A program made the position numbers and the translations under genes. A stretch of DNA of 64,000 bases from Liolophura sinensis. Taxonomy: Eukaryota; Mollusca; Polyplacophora; Chitonida; Chitonidae. The stretch lies in contig NC_088295.1 in assembly GCF_032854445.1 (NCBI RefSeq), forward strand, positions 86,511,836-86,575,835, read 5' to 3'. Shown here piece after piece: positions 12,840-25,800 of this stretch. The notes beneath the pieces are model-generated. The model searched no databases. It was given only the letters and a program-made list of their open reading frames with translations, and was not told the DNA's origin. Position 1 is the first letter of the stretch, and each line of letters begins with the position of its first letter.

Positions 12840-13211
12840 GAGCTTTGAATGGAATTTCTTTTGTTTATACGCGTCTTAATTTCTATAAAATCACTATCTT
12901 TTTCATAAGCAAGAAAAAAGACAAAAATTTCCTGCTGACAGGGTAGGGCATACAGGTGGGGATACCCCCAACAAAGAATTTTTTTTAGAATGGCCAAATG
13001 TGCATGTGCTGCATGAAGTGATCTAATTCCTTGGTGTCGTTTCGACGAAACACAAAAAAATCCACAATACAAAGCAATATAATTTGCAAATGCAGCATTT
13101 AATGACAATTGTAAATGTACAACAAAGGCATATGAGAACTCTCAGTAGCAGATGACAATATGTGTTACTTGAAAGAAAATGAGAGGTATGTATGTAGTTG
13201 GTGTGGCATCA

Positions 13212-14487
13212 TCAGGTTTTCATCGGCTCTGGCTGATCTAAACTTTTCCCTTGTTTCTCCAACTCTGCCCTGCAATCAAACAAACACAAAGTGCGAGCTG
13301 AATACAATACTCCTATTTAAAAAAAAAAATGCTAGTTACTAAATCTGAAGATCCATTGTTGACTGTCTGTTGACTGATCTTTGGTGGGGCTCATGCAAGG
13401 AGCAACCAGAGTTAACCCCTTGTACAAGCTAGCATGTAGGTGAATTTCATATATGGTCTTCACATTTTTATTTTTTATTTGATTGGTCGTATTTAACATG
13501 TTGAAATGTCAACACTGAAACTCTCATATCTGAGTGAGTGCGAGTGCTTGGGGTTTAACGTCGTACTCAACAAATTTTCAGTCATATGACGACGAAGGAA
13601 TCATTAGGGTGCATGTACGTGTAATGTGCCTCCTTGTTGCAGGACGGATTTCCACCGCTCTTTTATTTAGTGCTGCTTCACTGAGACGACTTACCGAAGG
13701 CAATTAAGCCGCCCCGCCCGAGCCATTATACTGATACGGGTCAACCAGTCGTTGCACTATCCCCTTCATGCTGAACGTCAAGCGAGGAAGTTACAACTTC
13801 CTCTTTTAAAGTCTTAGGTGTGACTCGATCAAGGATTGATCCTGGATCTACCGGTCCCGAAGCGGACGCTCTACCAACTTCTCATATCTGAAGGCTAGAT
13901 ATATTCAGATCACTTTTCCAGAAAGAAATTTTTAGCCAAAAGCTATATTTTTCATTTTCAATGCAAAAAATCTTCTTCAATGCCTATCTCACCTGGTTTA
14001 AATTCGCTTTGTTTTCACCTCCAGTACTCTAGTCACGTTACCAAAGAGTGTAAACAACAACAGATAGTGTATATTCACCTCAGCTGGTTTGAGAAATCGT
14101 CCTCGACATTGTCATCGTCCCATTTGTCTTCCCAAACATTGACATCTTCGCTATCTTCTTCAGCTTGGGACCAGTCTGTTTGGTTAGGATAAGCACGAAG
14201 TTCAACGAGTAAATTAAACAAGCTCCAAGAAGATACCATGATAACAATTCATTCAATTTAACACGTTCAATATTTGCTGTTGTTACCAGATACATCACAC
14301 AGGGTTTAGTTTCCGTCACATGTGACTCAACGCTTTCGGAAATAAGGTTGTTATTATAGTATTAAAACATTTTATGCGAAAGACATTAAATACCTTCAGC
14401 TGGAAACTCTTCAAATTCATCATCTTCCTCTAAAAGACCCAAATCTGGCTTCTTTTCCGTTTTCTGCTGCTGTTTTTGATCTGCCAT
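13212..14487 (-). CDS. SEM1: SEM1/DSS1, 26S proteasome lid subunit and BRCA2-binding acidic protein, complete
   Basis: There are three exons on the - strand: 14487-14394, 14175-14079 and 13269-13212 (249 nt, 82 residues plus stop). The protein starts [13 protein letters not shown] and then carries [16 protein letters not shown] across the first splice. The second acidic motif, [20 protein letters not shown], is followed by AELEKQGK. These are the two Trp/Phe-containing acidic segments typical of DSS1, which binds BRCA2, the proteasome lid (Rpn15) and TREX-2. Splice sites are AAG|GTATTT, ACAG|ACTGG, GAG|GTGAAT and GCAG|GGCAG, in matching phases. The family is usually about 70 residues; this copy has a longer N-terminal Lys/Gln stretch and a divergent tail ending PEPMKT. 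The second intron contains a SINE. The gene is convergent with CCDC13. Confidence 0.95.
13534..13879 (-). mobile_element. SINE type 2, near full length, with 12-bp target-site duplication
   Basis: On the - strand it begins GTTGGTAGAGCGTCCGCTTC (tRNA-like A box) and has GGATCAATCCTTGATCGAGTC as B-box region. A body follows with AACGACTGGTTGACCCGTAT. It ends CATATGACTGAAAAATTTG, TTGAGTACGACGTTAAACC and CCAAGCACTC. TCTCATATCTGA flanks it at 13522-13533 and 13880-13891. It sits in SEM1 intron 2, in the sense orientation. Confidence 0.9.
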
Positions 14488-17400
14488 AATGCGTTTTTCC
14501 GCCGTATCTTTTCTGCCTTCAATGAAGAAGAGTTCTCCAAGCGCTGGATGAACTTGTTGACACCGTAACTAATGGCCTGTCGGCATACCACCAGTTTTCA
14601 CAAAACAGCGTGTCATATAACAGGCCGCTTAAATTTATTCTCAGCTGAACAGATGTGACAACATTGGTCAACCTGTGGGTTTGAACATTTTCTCCAAACT
14701 TCTTAACTCACAAGAAATGGAGCTTCAGGACGCAATGACGCAATGTTGATTGGTTTGGTAAAAAAAAATATTTCAAGCACCCAAAAATAAGTTCTAAAAT
14801 CATATTTCAGCTTTTGACATAATTTAGTCTGGAGTGGCTTTGTGGAATTGACCAACTTGAAATCAAGCAAAACTGGGATACCTAGTAGGCCTGCTCAGTC
14901 TCGTTTCACAAGTGTGTCATTAAGCCAAAACTGTCTTATATAGGTTGGCTCCTATATTATAAGCCCTATTAAAATGTGTCTTGAGAAATAGGTAAAGGTG
15001 CTCCAAAAGTTGTCTCTTACTAGCGTAAATATCAGTTCGATCCTAACTCTAACATGTCAAGCTAAGCGGATGCCTTCAACAAAGCACTACTAATCCAGAC
15101 AAAACTCCACCTAGTGGTCTCTTATTCCACTGTCAACTATAATCCATGCATATCGTAAAATTTATTAAAAAAAAAAGGTGCAAAATAATCTTGCCTCAGT
15201 ATTTATCTGTACATTTTAATTAACACAAATACAATTTAGCAACTAAAAAAGGTAGCTGTTAATTACTGGCTAGTTCCATATCTTGTAGTTCAGACTGAGC
15301 ACGTTTCTTGTTTTCTTTATTCCGTTCTGTCATCACTGATCACTGGACACAAAGTTTCAGATGAAGTAGGAAACACATGATAGTAAAGTTTCATTTATAA
15401 TCAGTAAGTCAACAATTATGATAGTTTGAATTCTCATTTTGCTCTGCACTTGCATGTGTAACAGCCACGAATGGTATGTATGGGATGTGATTATCAGAAC
15501 TAGAGTGATATAACCATCCAATAAACAGGACATTGAGTGTGCTGAAAATTTGGTTTCTTTCCAGTAAAGTAACATTTCAGTTACTGTGATATACGAATAC
15601 GAAAATTTGGTTTCTTTCCAGTAAAGTAACATTTCAGTTACTGTGATATACCGATAAAGAAATGAAATAATATGTAAAAATAGCCTATGTGGATTGATGG
15701 ATTAATTAATGTCTACAATTATTTCACTTGACCAATCCTATGCACTCAGTTTCATATATAGAGGGAACCAGCTTGTGTCAAGAATAAACCACTGACCTCC
15801 AGCAAGTAACTGGCAAACTGTGATACACATATTTTTACTCACAGAATGAGCTTAATGTGTAGGTCATATCTATGGAAAGCAATTATAATGTAATCACACA
15901 CAACTGCAAGTCAAAATACTTGTTCTAAACCAGCCATTATATATTTCCCGACATCCCTATTTTGCCCAACAAGCTGGCCCTTCAAATAAACAAACTTGGA
16001 CGGGAACATTTGTTGTTTGCTTGATTATTTTATGTGTGAGATTTGGTTAATTGAGTCATCTTCAACAAACTTTATGTAAACCCTGCCCGAATTAATTTAT
16101 CAGATTAATTAATTTAAATATTGTTGACAGCTTATCACCACCATTCACAGATCTACTTTTCATCAATGATGAAGCACTGATAATATTAGGCTACTGTACC
16201 AAAATGTAGGAATTCTTAAAATGATCATGCAAACAAACTGGTCTCGCCAAAAAATGTTCTGTCTGTGCAGCAAAGGTTACCATCAGTCAGCTTTGATTGC
16301 AGAACTGAAGGAAAGTATTCATTTCACAACTGTCAGATGTAGGCCAAATGTGCACATGTTGTGTATCAAAAATATTGGATATTTTTTAGTGCCATACCTG
16401 ATTGTTGAAAAAATACAAAAGCATGCAGAGAGTAATTATGAAATCATTTAACTGCAACAATAACTACCAGCTTCAGAAGAATGGAAGATCAAATTCATGA
16501 ATTTTTTTTAAGTATTTTATATTTGTTCCTATTTCGAGTATTTCTTCTATGACAGCTTAAGAAATGCCCAGCATGTTAAAGAACAGAGGTGATAAGAAAG
16601 TTCCAAATCAGCACACTGATTATACAGCAAAGGTGGGAACAGAGGAAGATGGTACATTTAGTTCTATTTCATGGACGGAAATTGCTTAATTCTGTAATAA
16701 TTGTGAATATTCACCTCTATATCATAAAAAAAGATACATCCACTATTTTAATCAGTTAAAGAAGTAATACATGACAAGCATGAACTAGGATACATGATTT
16801 CATCCCTGTTTTTTTACCATCTAAACAGGGTATGTTGTCAACGTTTTCATTGGTTATTTGCAGTAAATCAGTTGTTATATGGTTTTAACAGCTTTAAAGG
16901 TATACAATAAATGGAATGTTGTTCATACAGAATCTATGATTTTCAATAAATAGCTAAACTAAGATTAGTTCACAAGACATTGGCAAGTTCTGCTGAATAT
17001 AACATGTACATGTAGTAACATCAGCTGGTTGTGGACAGTACCCATGTGACAGCCCCATCAACATGTATACCAGGACAAAATAATAACATGTTACAATATA
17101 AATACAATTTTTTAAAATAAAAAATGTAAATATACATTAGACAGTTGAATAACATTGATTAATAACAGTAACTTATAAGAATCTATTAAATTGTCATGGA
17201 CATATCACATTATTGTGCCATGTGCTGCATGAGAATGGTCTAATGATGGCTTTCCCAAATATCACAGTCTGATAATACTGACGAGTTAAAACCTAACATT
17301 CACAACATCAGACAAAACACATGTTATCACAGGCTTGACTACACACGCACAGAAATACATATAACACAGGTGAGGAGTACTAACAAGAATTGCCCTTTCT

Positions 17401-19636
17401 AATGTTTTCCTCTACTAACTACCTCTGCACACGGTATTTGGTTAAAATGGAAAAAGGCCATTTTAACGTCTTTGAATTAAATTTGATGGTTAGTAATATT
17501 TCTGACCTCAGGAGGGTAAAAACTGACCTATAGGTAGCCACTTCAGATGTACAATAAAATTCAAGTATAAAAAAAAATCAATTGAAATATCACAGGCAAC
17601 AATATGAAACAATACTTTTCACAAAAAAGATAGAAAATTGTTGTCAACTAGATTTAAGAAGTCACAATACAATTACACCTAGGGGCCTGGTTGAAGGTTT
17701 AATGTCCAAATATAATTTGGCACTTTTATTTTTTTCTTTTCCCCGTTAGAATACATTAGAATCTATTTACATCAATAAGAATTAACATATATAGAGATAT
17801 ACAAAAGTGCAATATATTCCTATGTACAAACTACATACAATTTCCCTTAGACATCACATCCAACACTCTTGACAGTATATACATGTACATCTGTCTTAAG
17901 AAGTTGCAGCAAAAGCACTTTCATCTTCTGCTAACATATACCTTCGGAGTGGACATTTGTCAAGCTCAGGTGAAACAAAGGATAGATGTCACAGGGAAAC
18001 ATAGAGCACTAGCTGATCTCATGAAGTTCATCTTCATATTTATCACAGAGGAAATAAGGAAAATAAATTATAAAATCTGATCAATTTCAAGAGACTGTAG
18101 GCTGTGGATATGCTTGATAGACTCTGATAAAATTCAAATAGGTACCTGATCTACAGGATAATCAAAGTTGTCTACATGATTAGTTAAACAATAGGTGTAA
18201 AAACTGATCACACCCAAGAACAACTGTACACTGTAAATGTCCACAGTTTTTACTGTATAACAGTGGCAGGAAAGAACAAAATTGACCTTACAGTCAAAAT
18301 GCTAACAAAGACTATGTTGCTGTGAACCCCAACAACATACACTGGTAAATACAATTTTGTTAAGCAGAAAGACAACACTAGACCAAATGTATATAGGCAT
18401 CAATAAAGTACACCGCATAGAGTTTAAAAAGTATACCTCTCTATTTTAGAAGTTGCATAAATGAGATATCGCATTCTGAAGTAAGCAAAATTGCATACAC
18501 TGAGACAATCAAAAGTGCTGGCATTTTTTCAAGTTAAACCAATCAGACGCAAGTTATTTCTGAAATCTGCAAACGCAGCTGTTTGGCTGATGTCAAGCAA
18601 ACACTGCCTTTTAGAATTCCAGACTAAACGTTGATTTACCAAACACATCAGATCAAAATGGCCCCTTCCAACCTAAGATTATACTAACTAAAGTTATATT
18701 ATTGGTTGTCAATTCTTTTAATCATACAAAATCACTTGGGCTGTCATGGGCAGAGGCCATATAGAAGGCAGAAGGTAGAAATGAATTAATAAGACATACA
18801 ATCTTAACACCTTTCTCTGTAACTATACACTTTTTCAGTATTCTTGTAACTAACGATTAATAGGAGGGTGAGGCGTACACATAGTTTCATAAGCTATTGT
18901 TTAATGCTGTAGCTATGTACTGACTGAGACTCAAACTGTCAAAGTTTTAATTCAGCTTACAAAGCATAACCTACGTACCTAGTCCTAAGTCGTATGTCTG
19001 AATAATTTCCAATGGCCAATCCTAATATATGACTTCATACTGAATTCATATTTTCTGTGAACGTACATATAACTATTTCAGCATTTGTAATACTATGTAT
19101 TTTGGAGGAAGCTGGGAAGTCTCATATGTTGATAGTAGCAGTCTTCCTGAAACTAACTTGTCCTGCAAAAAGTGACAGACTTCTGCACCATGACAGCATG
19201 TTTACATTGCCATGCCAAAGACTGGAATGTATCATGTACAAATATGAGTACTAACAAATTCATATATATAAACAAAAAAGCTGAATTTTTTCTTGGGTAT
19301 GTGCAACATCGTAAGCCAGCCCTGAATCCCAATTAAAAAAATAAATAAATAAATCTGCGTATGCAGCCACATGAAACTGGTTCCTAACGGAGGATGGATG
19401 TGCTCCATGTAAACATGATTCTGTGGTTTTGTTTGTGATCAGTTCCTAATTTCTTGTGCTACAGGCCTGCTCAGTTTCATTCAACACTCTCTGTAACATA
19501 TCCACCAACTTAGGTGAAGCAGAAATAGTTTCAGAGTCAGAGCCTCTAATATACGCTACACGGCCTATAATTTACTGTCCACATGTGCAGGGATACTGAG
19601 CAGGGCAGGATCACAGTACACAAGCTGTGTGACTGT
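14488..19636. other. Intergenic region between SEM1 5' end and DCLK stop; probable DCLK 3' UTR in part
   Basis: AT-rich, with no open frame above about 90 codons and none with recognisable protein. The SEM1 promoter must lie near 14490-14650. The DCLK 3' UTR presumably begins at 19636 and runs leftward for an unknown distance. One - strand AATAAA (17725-17730) is a distant candidate poly(A) signal. Confidence 0.5.
15544..15651. repeat. 51-bp tandem duplication
   Basis: The 51 bases at 15544-15594, starting GAAAATTTGGTTTCTTTCCA, are repeated at 15601-15651 with essentially no change. Six bases lie between the copies. The near identity suggests a recent duplication. Confidence 0.9.
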
Positions 19637-19854
19637 CTATCTCCGGTTTTGCCAGTTGTCCCAGGCCATGTTGGCTTCTCGGTTCAGCTCCTCTCGTAGC
19701 TCCAGGCCTTTCTCTCGCAATTTCTTCTGCTCATCCTGACTGAGGCTGCTCAGATCTCCCCCGCCCATGACCCACGGATGACATAACACATCTATGGCCG
19801 TATACCTCTGCTGGATGTTCACAACCAACAGCTTCTCCACAAGGTCCTTCGCAG
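19637..19854 (-). CDS. DCLK: DCLK terminal coding exon
   Basis: It encodes [20 protein letters not shown] and HPWV, the end of the kinase, plus a short charged helix ending NWQNRR and TAG. The 43-residue tail looks shorter than the C-terminal tail I recall for human DCLK1 and holds no obvious extended autoinhibitory segment. Confidence 0.95.
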
Positions 19855-22800
19855 CTGAAACATCATGAAAACTAAGTATAGTACACAGTTCTGTCACATC
19901 AAATTTTTATTTGGTTGGTGTTTAATGGCATACTCAAGAATTTTTAACTTAAACAACGACAGTCAAGTTTGTGGGTAGAGGAATACCCCCTCGAAATTCT
20001 CTAATTTTTGTTAAGGTTATATGTCTTAAATCGCTGGACTTTATGAAAAAAGTTTAATTTTTACGCTGTACATTGAGAAAATTGGTTTTCTTTTACTTTG
20101 CAAGGGATAAATTTTATCAGGGAAAAAAAAAAAAAAAGAAACAGCATTTTAGCTAAGTTTGATATTAGCTTGAAGTTGTGCAATAAGTTTGCATTTTCCG
20201 CCAGGAAGGATCAAGGGGCATAACTCTTGTAGAATGTGGGGTTGGTGGATCTCTTTGCATTTGAACATTAATTCCATCAGGAATTTCACGTTTACTGAAC
20301 GCAAAACAAAACCGAGTAATTAGTAAAACCTATTGGTACTATACAGTGGTATAATAAGCTCTGTAATCAAGCAGTTTCACTGATGACCCAACATTCACCT
20401 CTCACCATTTCTTTTAAAATAAAACTTACTTGATGAAATGCTATCCCAGTACGGACTAAGGAAGTCAAACTCTCCGGCTTTGATAAACTCAAACAGTTCA
20501 GTCTGGTTCCTGTCAGCACTGCGGAATGGGGGAAATCCACACAGCAAAATGTATGCTATCACACCCACAGCCCACATGTCTACTTCCACACCATAACCTG
20601 CCAAGCACAATTGAGGAAAGTGCAAAACACATAACATATAAAATGGCTACTTCAACTGCATTTAAGACAAATTTTAATCTGCATTTGTACTCAAGGATCA
20701 CACAGCAATCTTTGGCATAACTCAAAATTTCAAGGTCAAAACACTGTTTGACAAAGTAAATTCTCTGTAAATTGCTGTACAACACATTTCAGCAAAAATA
20801 ACGGAAAGGAGCATACCAAATTTAATGATTAAAATTTTGAGTTAAGTCTAAGGTTGCTTTGTGGTCTTTGGGTCTGATCAAATTAACCAAATTCCGCAAA
20901 ATTGCGCCCCCACCCAAAGAAAAGAAACAAAAGAAAATTCTTCTTCAAATTGCATGCCTTATCAGAAATATTTGAAAAACTGAATACGTTGTCTAGATTA
21001 GCCTCTTTTTGATCTTTGCAAACACTCCATATATGCTTATTTCACAATTCAAAAAAAAAAAATAGATCATGCACAGATGACAACTACACAAATTCACGGG
21101 TACTTAACTCAACCTTTTCAACTATAAAAGCACATTTTTTTGGGCCAAATTTAAGAATATAGTTTATAATGCTAAAATAATTTGTTTGTGTCACTAAAGA
21201 TGCAAGCTTAATAAAACTGTACAAATTAGTTCTCAACACCCCTTACCTCACTCTCAGAATGTTTCAAAATATTGGTTGCAGAGGTGATTGAAGAGATTGA
21301 AGAATTATATAGAAGAGGTATATTTTAAAAATTTATAGAGAATCAGTATGTTGCGTGAGCAGTTATCACGTGTGAGATCAGAAAGGTGATTATTTATGTA
21401 TAATGAGACGGGGTATAAAGATGCTCACTCACCCACTTCTGAGAGAATCTCAGGTGCCACATACGTCGGTGTCCCGCACACTGTGAAGATAGGCTCATGA
21501 ACTTCCATGGCTAAACCAAAATCGGCCAATTTCAGCGATATGGAACCATCTTTGTTGCGACATACCTAGCATAAAAAGGCAATGTTTGGTTCAACACCAC
21601 ATTTACTTCATTGATTGGCGTTAAAAGCCTGCAAATCACTCTCAGATGTTTGCAAACTACATGTAGACGTACTGTAGATGTATGGTGGAACACTCAAACT
21701 AGTTAAACATTTATGGTAAGTGCCCTAAAATTTTGCACATGATTTAGCTGCACACAATGGAAGTTCTATTGATCTTAGAGAGGGGCCTACAGGTTTTGTT
21801 TGAAAGGTAGATTTATGTTACTGGAAGAAGGTGAGCTTCAGCGAAAGAACTAACATTTTAGGTCATTTTTCTACCCTTAAAAATGCACTTTTCTGTTATT
21901 TACCACACATATCCTTGTTTAGGCCTCAAGACAAAAGGACGCCTCTTTTCATTTTTCAACCAAATATAGGTGCATATACGTGCATATCACACCATAATGA
22001 GTTACTTGTCTGCTTTTCTAACATACATAACATGCAGTGTCTATTCGAAAACCGCCTTACATGTACAGTATATAGCTAGTTCAAGTATACACTCACCAGC
22101 AGATTTTCTGGTTTCAGATCTCGGTGGACAATATTCCGAGCATGCAGGTAAAAGAGAGCACTACACAGATCTTTCACCATACTTGCTGAGTCTCTCTCCC
22201 CAAATTTCACACTCTGAGTAATTGCATCAAATAAGTCTCCACCCTGTAAAACATATATCGTATACTATTTGATAAGGAAGGTAAATTTCACATTACTTGT
22301 ATTACACTTAAAACAAACTTTTGTAAGACTACCACAGTAATTAAATCATATGCCATATGCCAATGGAATATTTTTGTATCAACTACTGAATTCCATAAAT
22401 TTGACAAATATCACTATAAAATTTTTAGGCATATAATTGTAGAAAAAAGTCTCACCTTAACCAACTCCATGATGAGGTAGATTTTGTCTTTGCTCTCATA
22501 ATCTTCATACAATTTGACGATGTTTGGATGCGCACATTCTTTCATAATTTCAATTTCATTGTCAACCATTTGTTCTTTACCCTTCAGTTTAGCTTTATCA
22601 ATGATTTTCATGGCATAATCATTCCCTGTGGCCTTCATCTTAGCCTGCTTCACAACAGCAAAATTACCATCACCTAATGTCCGGCCCTGTTCATATTTTT
22701 TGAGCACATCATCGTCTGTGCCAATATTCCTCTCTCGGGGTTTTTTCTCTTTAGGTTTATTTTCTGCTGCTTTCCTGTCTCGTTCTGCCTTATCCCGTGC

Positions 22801-25800
22801 TTCTTTCTCCCTCTGTTCCCTTTCTCTGGCCTCTCTATCTCTGTCAGCTTTTTCCCGGTCACGGTCAGCCTTTTCCCGGTCACGATCAGCCTTTTCTCGG
22901 GCGGCTCTTGCTTCTCGCTCTTTAGCTTCCCTCTCTGCACGATCTTTAGCATCCTGATCAGCCTTCCTGTGCCTTTCATCATCTTCTGCTGCCTTCTGCC
23001 TCTCACGAGCTCTACGTTCTGCGTCTTCTCTGTCTCGTTCACGATCACGGTCCTCATCAGCCCTTCTGCGTCTAGCGTCTTCCTCTGCCTCTCTCCTCCT
23101 TCGCTCCTCCTCTTCTTCACGTCGTTTTGCATCCTCTCTTTCTCTTTGCTCTCTCAGCTTCTGCTCTTTCATTTTCTTGAATGGGTCGTCTTTCTTTCCG
23201 ACGAGACCACGTTTCCGTTTTTCTTCTTCCAAGGCCCGCCTCTCTGCATCCAGCATCTTTTGCCGCCGCCTGTGGGCACGATCGCGCTCATCCTTGGCTG
23301 CTAGCCCTCTCTCCTGATTCATGCGATGGCCATCCCTGAAGTGAGGTCTTCCCTTGTAAATGACATACTCATTCTCTGATGGATCCCCATTCCCATCACT
23401 GCCGTCACCGAGACCGCTGTCTTTCTTGTTGTCGTCATTAGGGTCCTTGATTGTGTACTTATTACGTCGCCTGTTTTTGTCATAGTCTTTGAGCAAGTTT
23501 TGTGCATAAGGATTATCTGGATACAGCTCAGCTATGATATCCTGCACATTACCCTCGGTTAGTTTATCATTTCCCACACCTATAAACACATCATCATCCC
23601 TAAAGAAATCAGATACACTCTGAACGGCTCGGCCTTTGATTGTGTACAACTTACGAACTTTGTCGTTTTTCCACTTTGGACCAAATGCCTCTGCAATATC
23701 TCCCATGAGCTGTTCAAAAGACTGGACACTGCGTCGGTTAAGTAGCATCTTAACCGTACTGCGTGGCTTTGGCCCATTTCTGACAATGGTGATGACTTTC
23801 GGTTTAACATTGGCTCCATCTGAGTGCATGAGGTATTCTCGCTGCCCAAATGTTGCCGGAGGATAGTTTTTTCTTGGATAGGAGCCATGAAGCTGTTTTC
23901 CAGGACGGAAACCATTGTGGCCGTAGTAACCCCGGCCTCCACCCCGTCCTCCATACCCACCATATCCTCCATAGCCACCATACCCTCCACCTTGGCCGTC
24001 CCAGTAATCATGGAAGTCATGGTTGTGAGGGCGACCTGTAAATACACAAACACAAGGTAAGTAAACAAAGCAGATATACCATGCACATCAATGGACAGAC
24101 AGGATAAATTAAATTTTAAAAACAGAGAGCATCTGTTTCCTACTCAGACAAATGTCACGATTCAGAGATCGAATGAACAAAGCATCATACAGTTTTTTCT
24201 TCCATAAAGTCTCCTGCACATGTAATATACACTTGCACACATAAATGTAAGGCAAACGTGAAATCTGCTTTAAAAGAGATTAAATGTTTCAGCTACATGT
24301 AAGTCTTGTCTGCTCAGAATAGCCTGAAGCTACATGTACTGACTAAAAATTGGTCATGGATTTAAGACAAGAATGTTGGCTAACAGTGAACAGATACTTT
24401 GAAGATTGGTGATCCTTGACAGACTCAAATAAAAAGGGAGCAACCACAGGTTAGTAAAAATGAATGAGAGATAATAAAAATAATTAACAATAACTGACTT
24501 AAAATAAACTGAATCTTTGGCAATGCTTACCAAAGCCATTTTAGAGCTACATGTATATGTAAGTTCATATATTAATAATAAATAAAATCATTTATTAATA
24601 TTAAATAAAAGCAACACAATGAACATAGTAAATGGACTGATCCCCTTTCAGAAATTAATATCAGATCAACATTGTTAAAATGTACATGTAATCTAAACAA
24701 ACATGAACATGAATTTGTGTCATTTTACCAATGTGAGTTTAAAAGACAAACTCATTACGTCTATCCTGAAATGAAAGTTACATGTACATGATTATACTGG
24801 GCCAAATAACTATGTAAATAAACATTTCAAGTGACCGTTATTAATATACATATATGCATTTATTTCCATTTGTTGGATAGTATACCGAAATTTACATGAC
24901 ATAAATTTTATACACTATGAATTTAATTTGATTCAAAGGAGGCAGTAGTATAAATTCTCACAAAAATACACACCAAAATTAATTGGTACATGATGATTTC
25001 TACTGTACATGCATGTTAAGGTACAAACAGGGTGAAGTGTGCTAACTTATACTGAAGATATATGGCAGTTCTGGGTCTGGGACATTCCAACCCTGACAAT
25101 CAGGTTACCAGGTAGCTCCTAGCACCAGGGAAGATAACTCAAATCTGGACAAATCCACATCTATGACCTGATACTACTATTTAAAAGCAAGGAACAATCA
25201 GAATTGTACCAGTTTTGTCACAAAAATGGGGTACAATATTTAGTGTTATACTTTCACTGCACACTGATGTTTGACTTGTAACTGCAAAAATGAATTAACA
25301 CGTCTAAATTATGCACAAAGAACATCGGACAACATACATGTATGAGACTATCTTTAAATTCTTCAAATAATCATAATGCTACGATGTGAATATTGCCTGA
25401 GTAACTTCAATCAAATAAAGTCTTGGGTAAACTAGAAATTTGGGTGGCAGTGATCCATTTGATGATTACAGGTGCGAAAGTGAGCATACTCACACTGCCT
25501 CCCCCAGATGTAGCGCCTGTAGAGAATGGGAGGGTCAGGGCCAATCTGAATGTGGTAAACATGCCTCTGGCTGATTGGACGATTTCGCAGCTCCTCGTCA
25601 GTAGGAGGCTGAGCCACAGCAGCCATTACAACACTAACTGGCCACTAATTATTACGACTTCAAAACCGATATTGCCACTCTGCCTGAATCTGTCACAACC
25701 TGCACATGTGCACTGTGAACATCCTGTTCAATCATCACTCGTGCACTAGGTAACTAATGACGACTAGTGTCAACAAATCATGATACGAGCTGAGGATAAC

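Noticed and set aside
12373-13108. Two - strand frames (72 and 108 codons) downstream of SEM1
   Set aside because: They lie in the likely SEM1 3' UTR or flank, with no recognised domain or splice context.
22628-23304. Long Ser/Leu/Phe-rich + strand frames opposite the DCLK linker
   Set aside because: Antisense shadows of the Arg/Glu-rich coding sequence.
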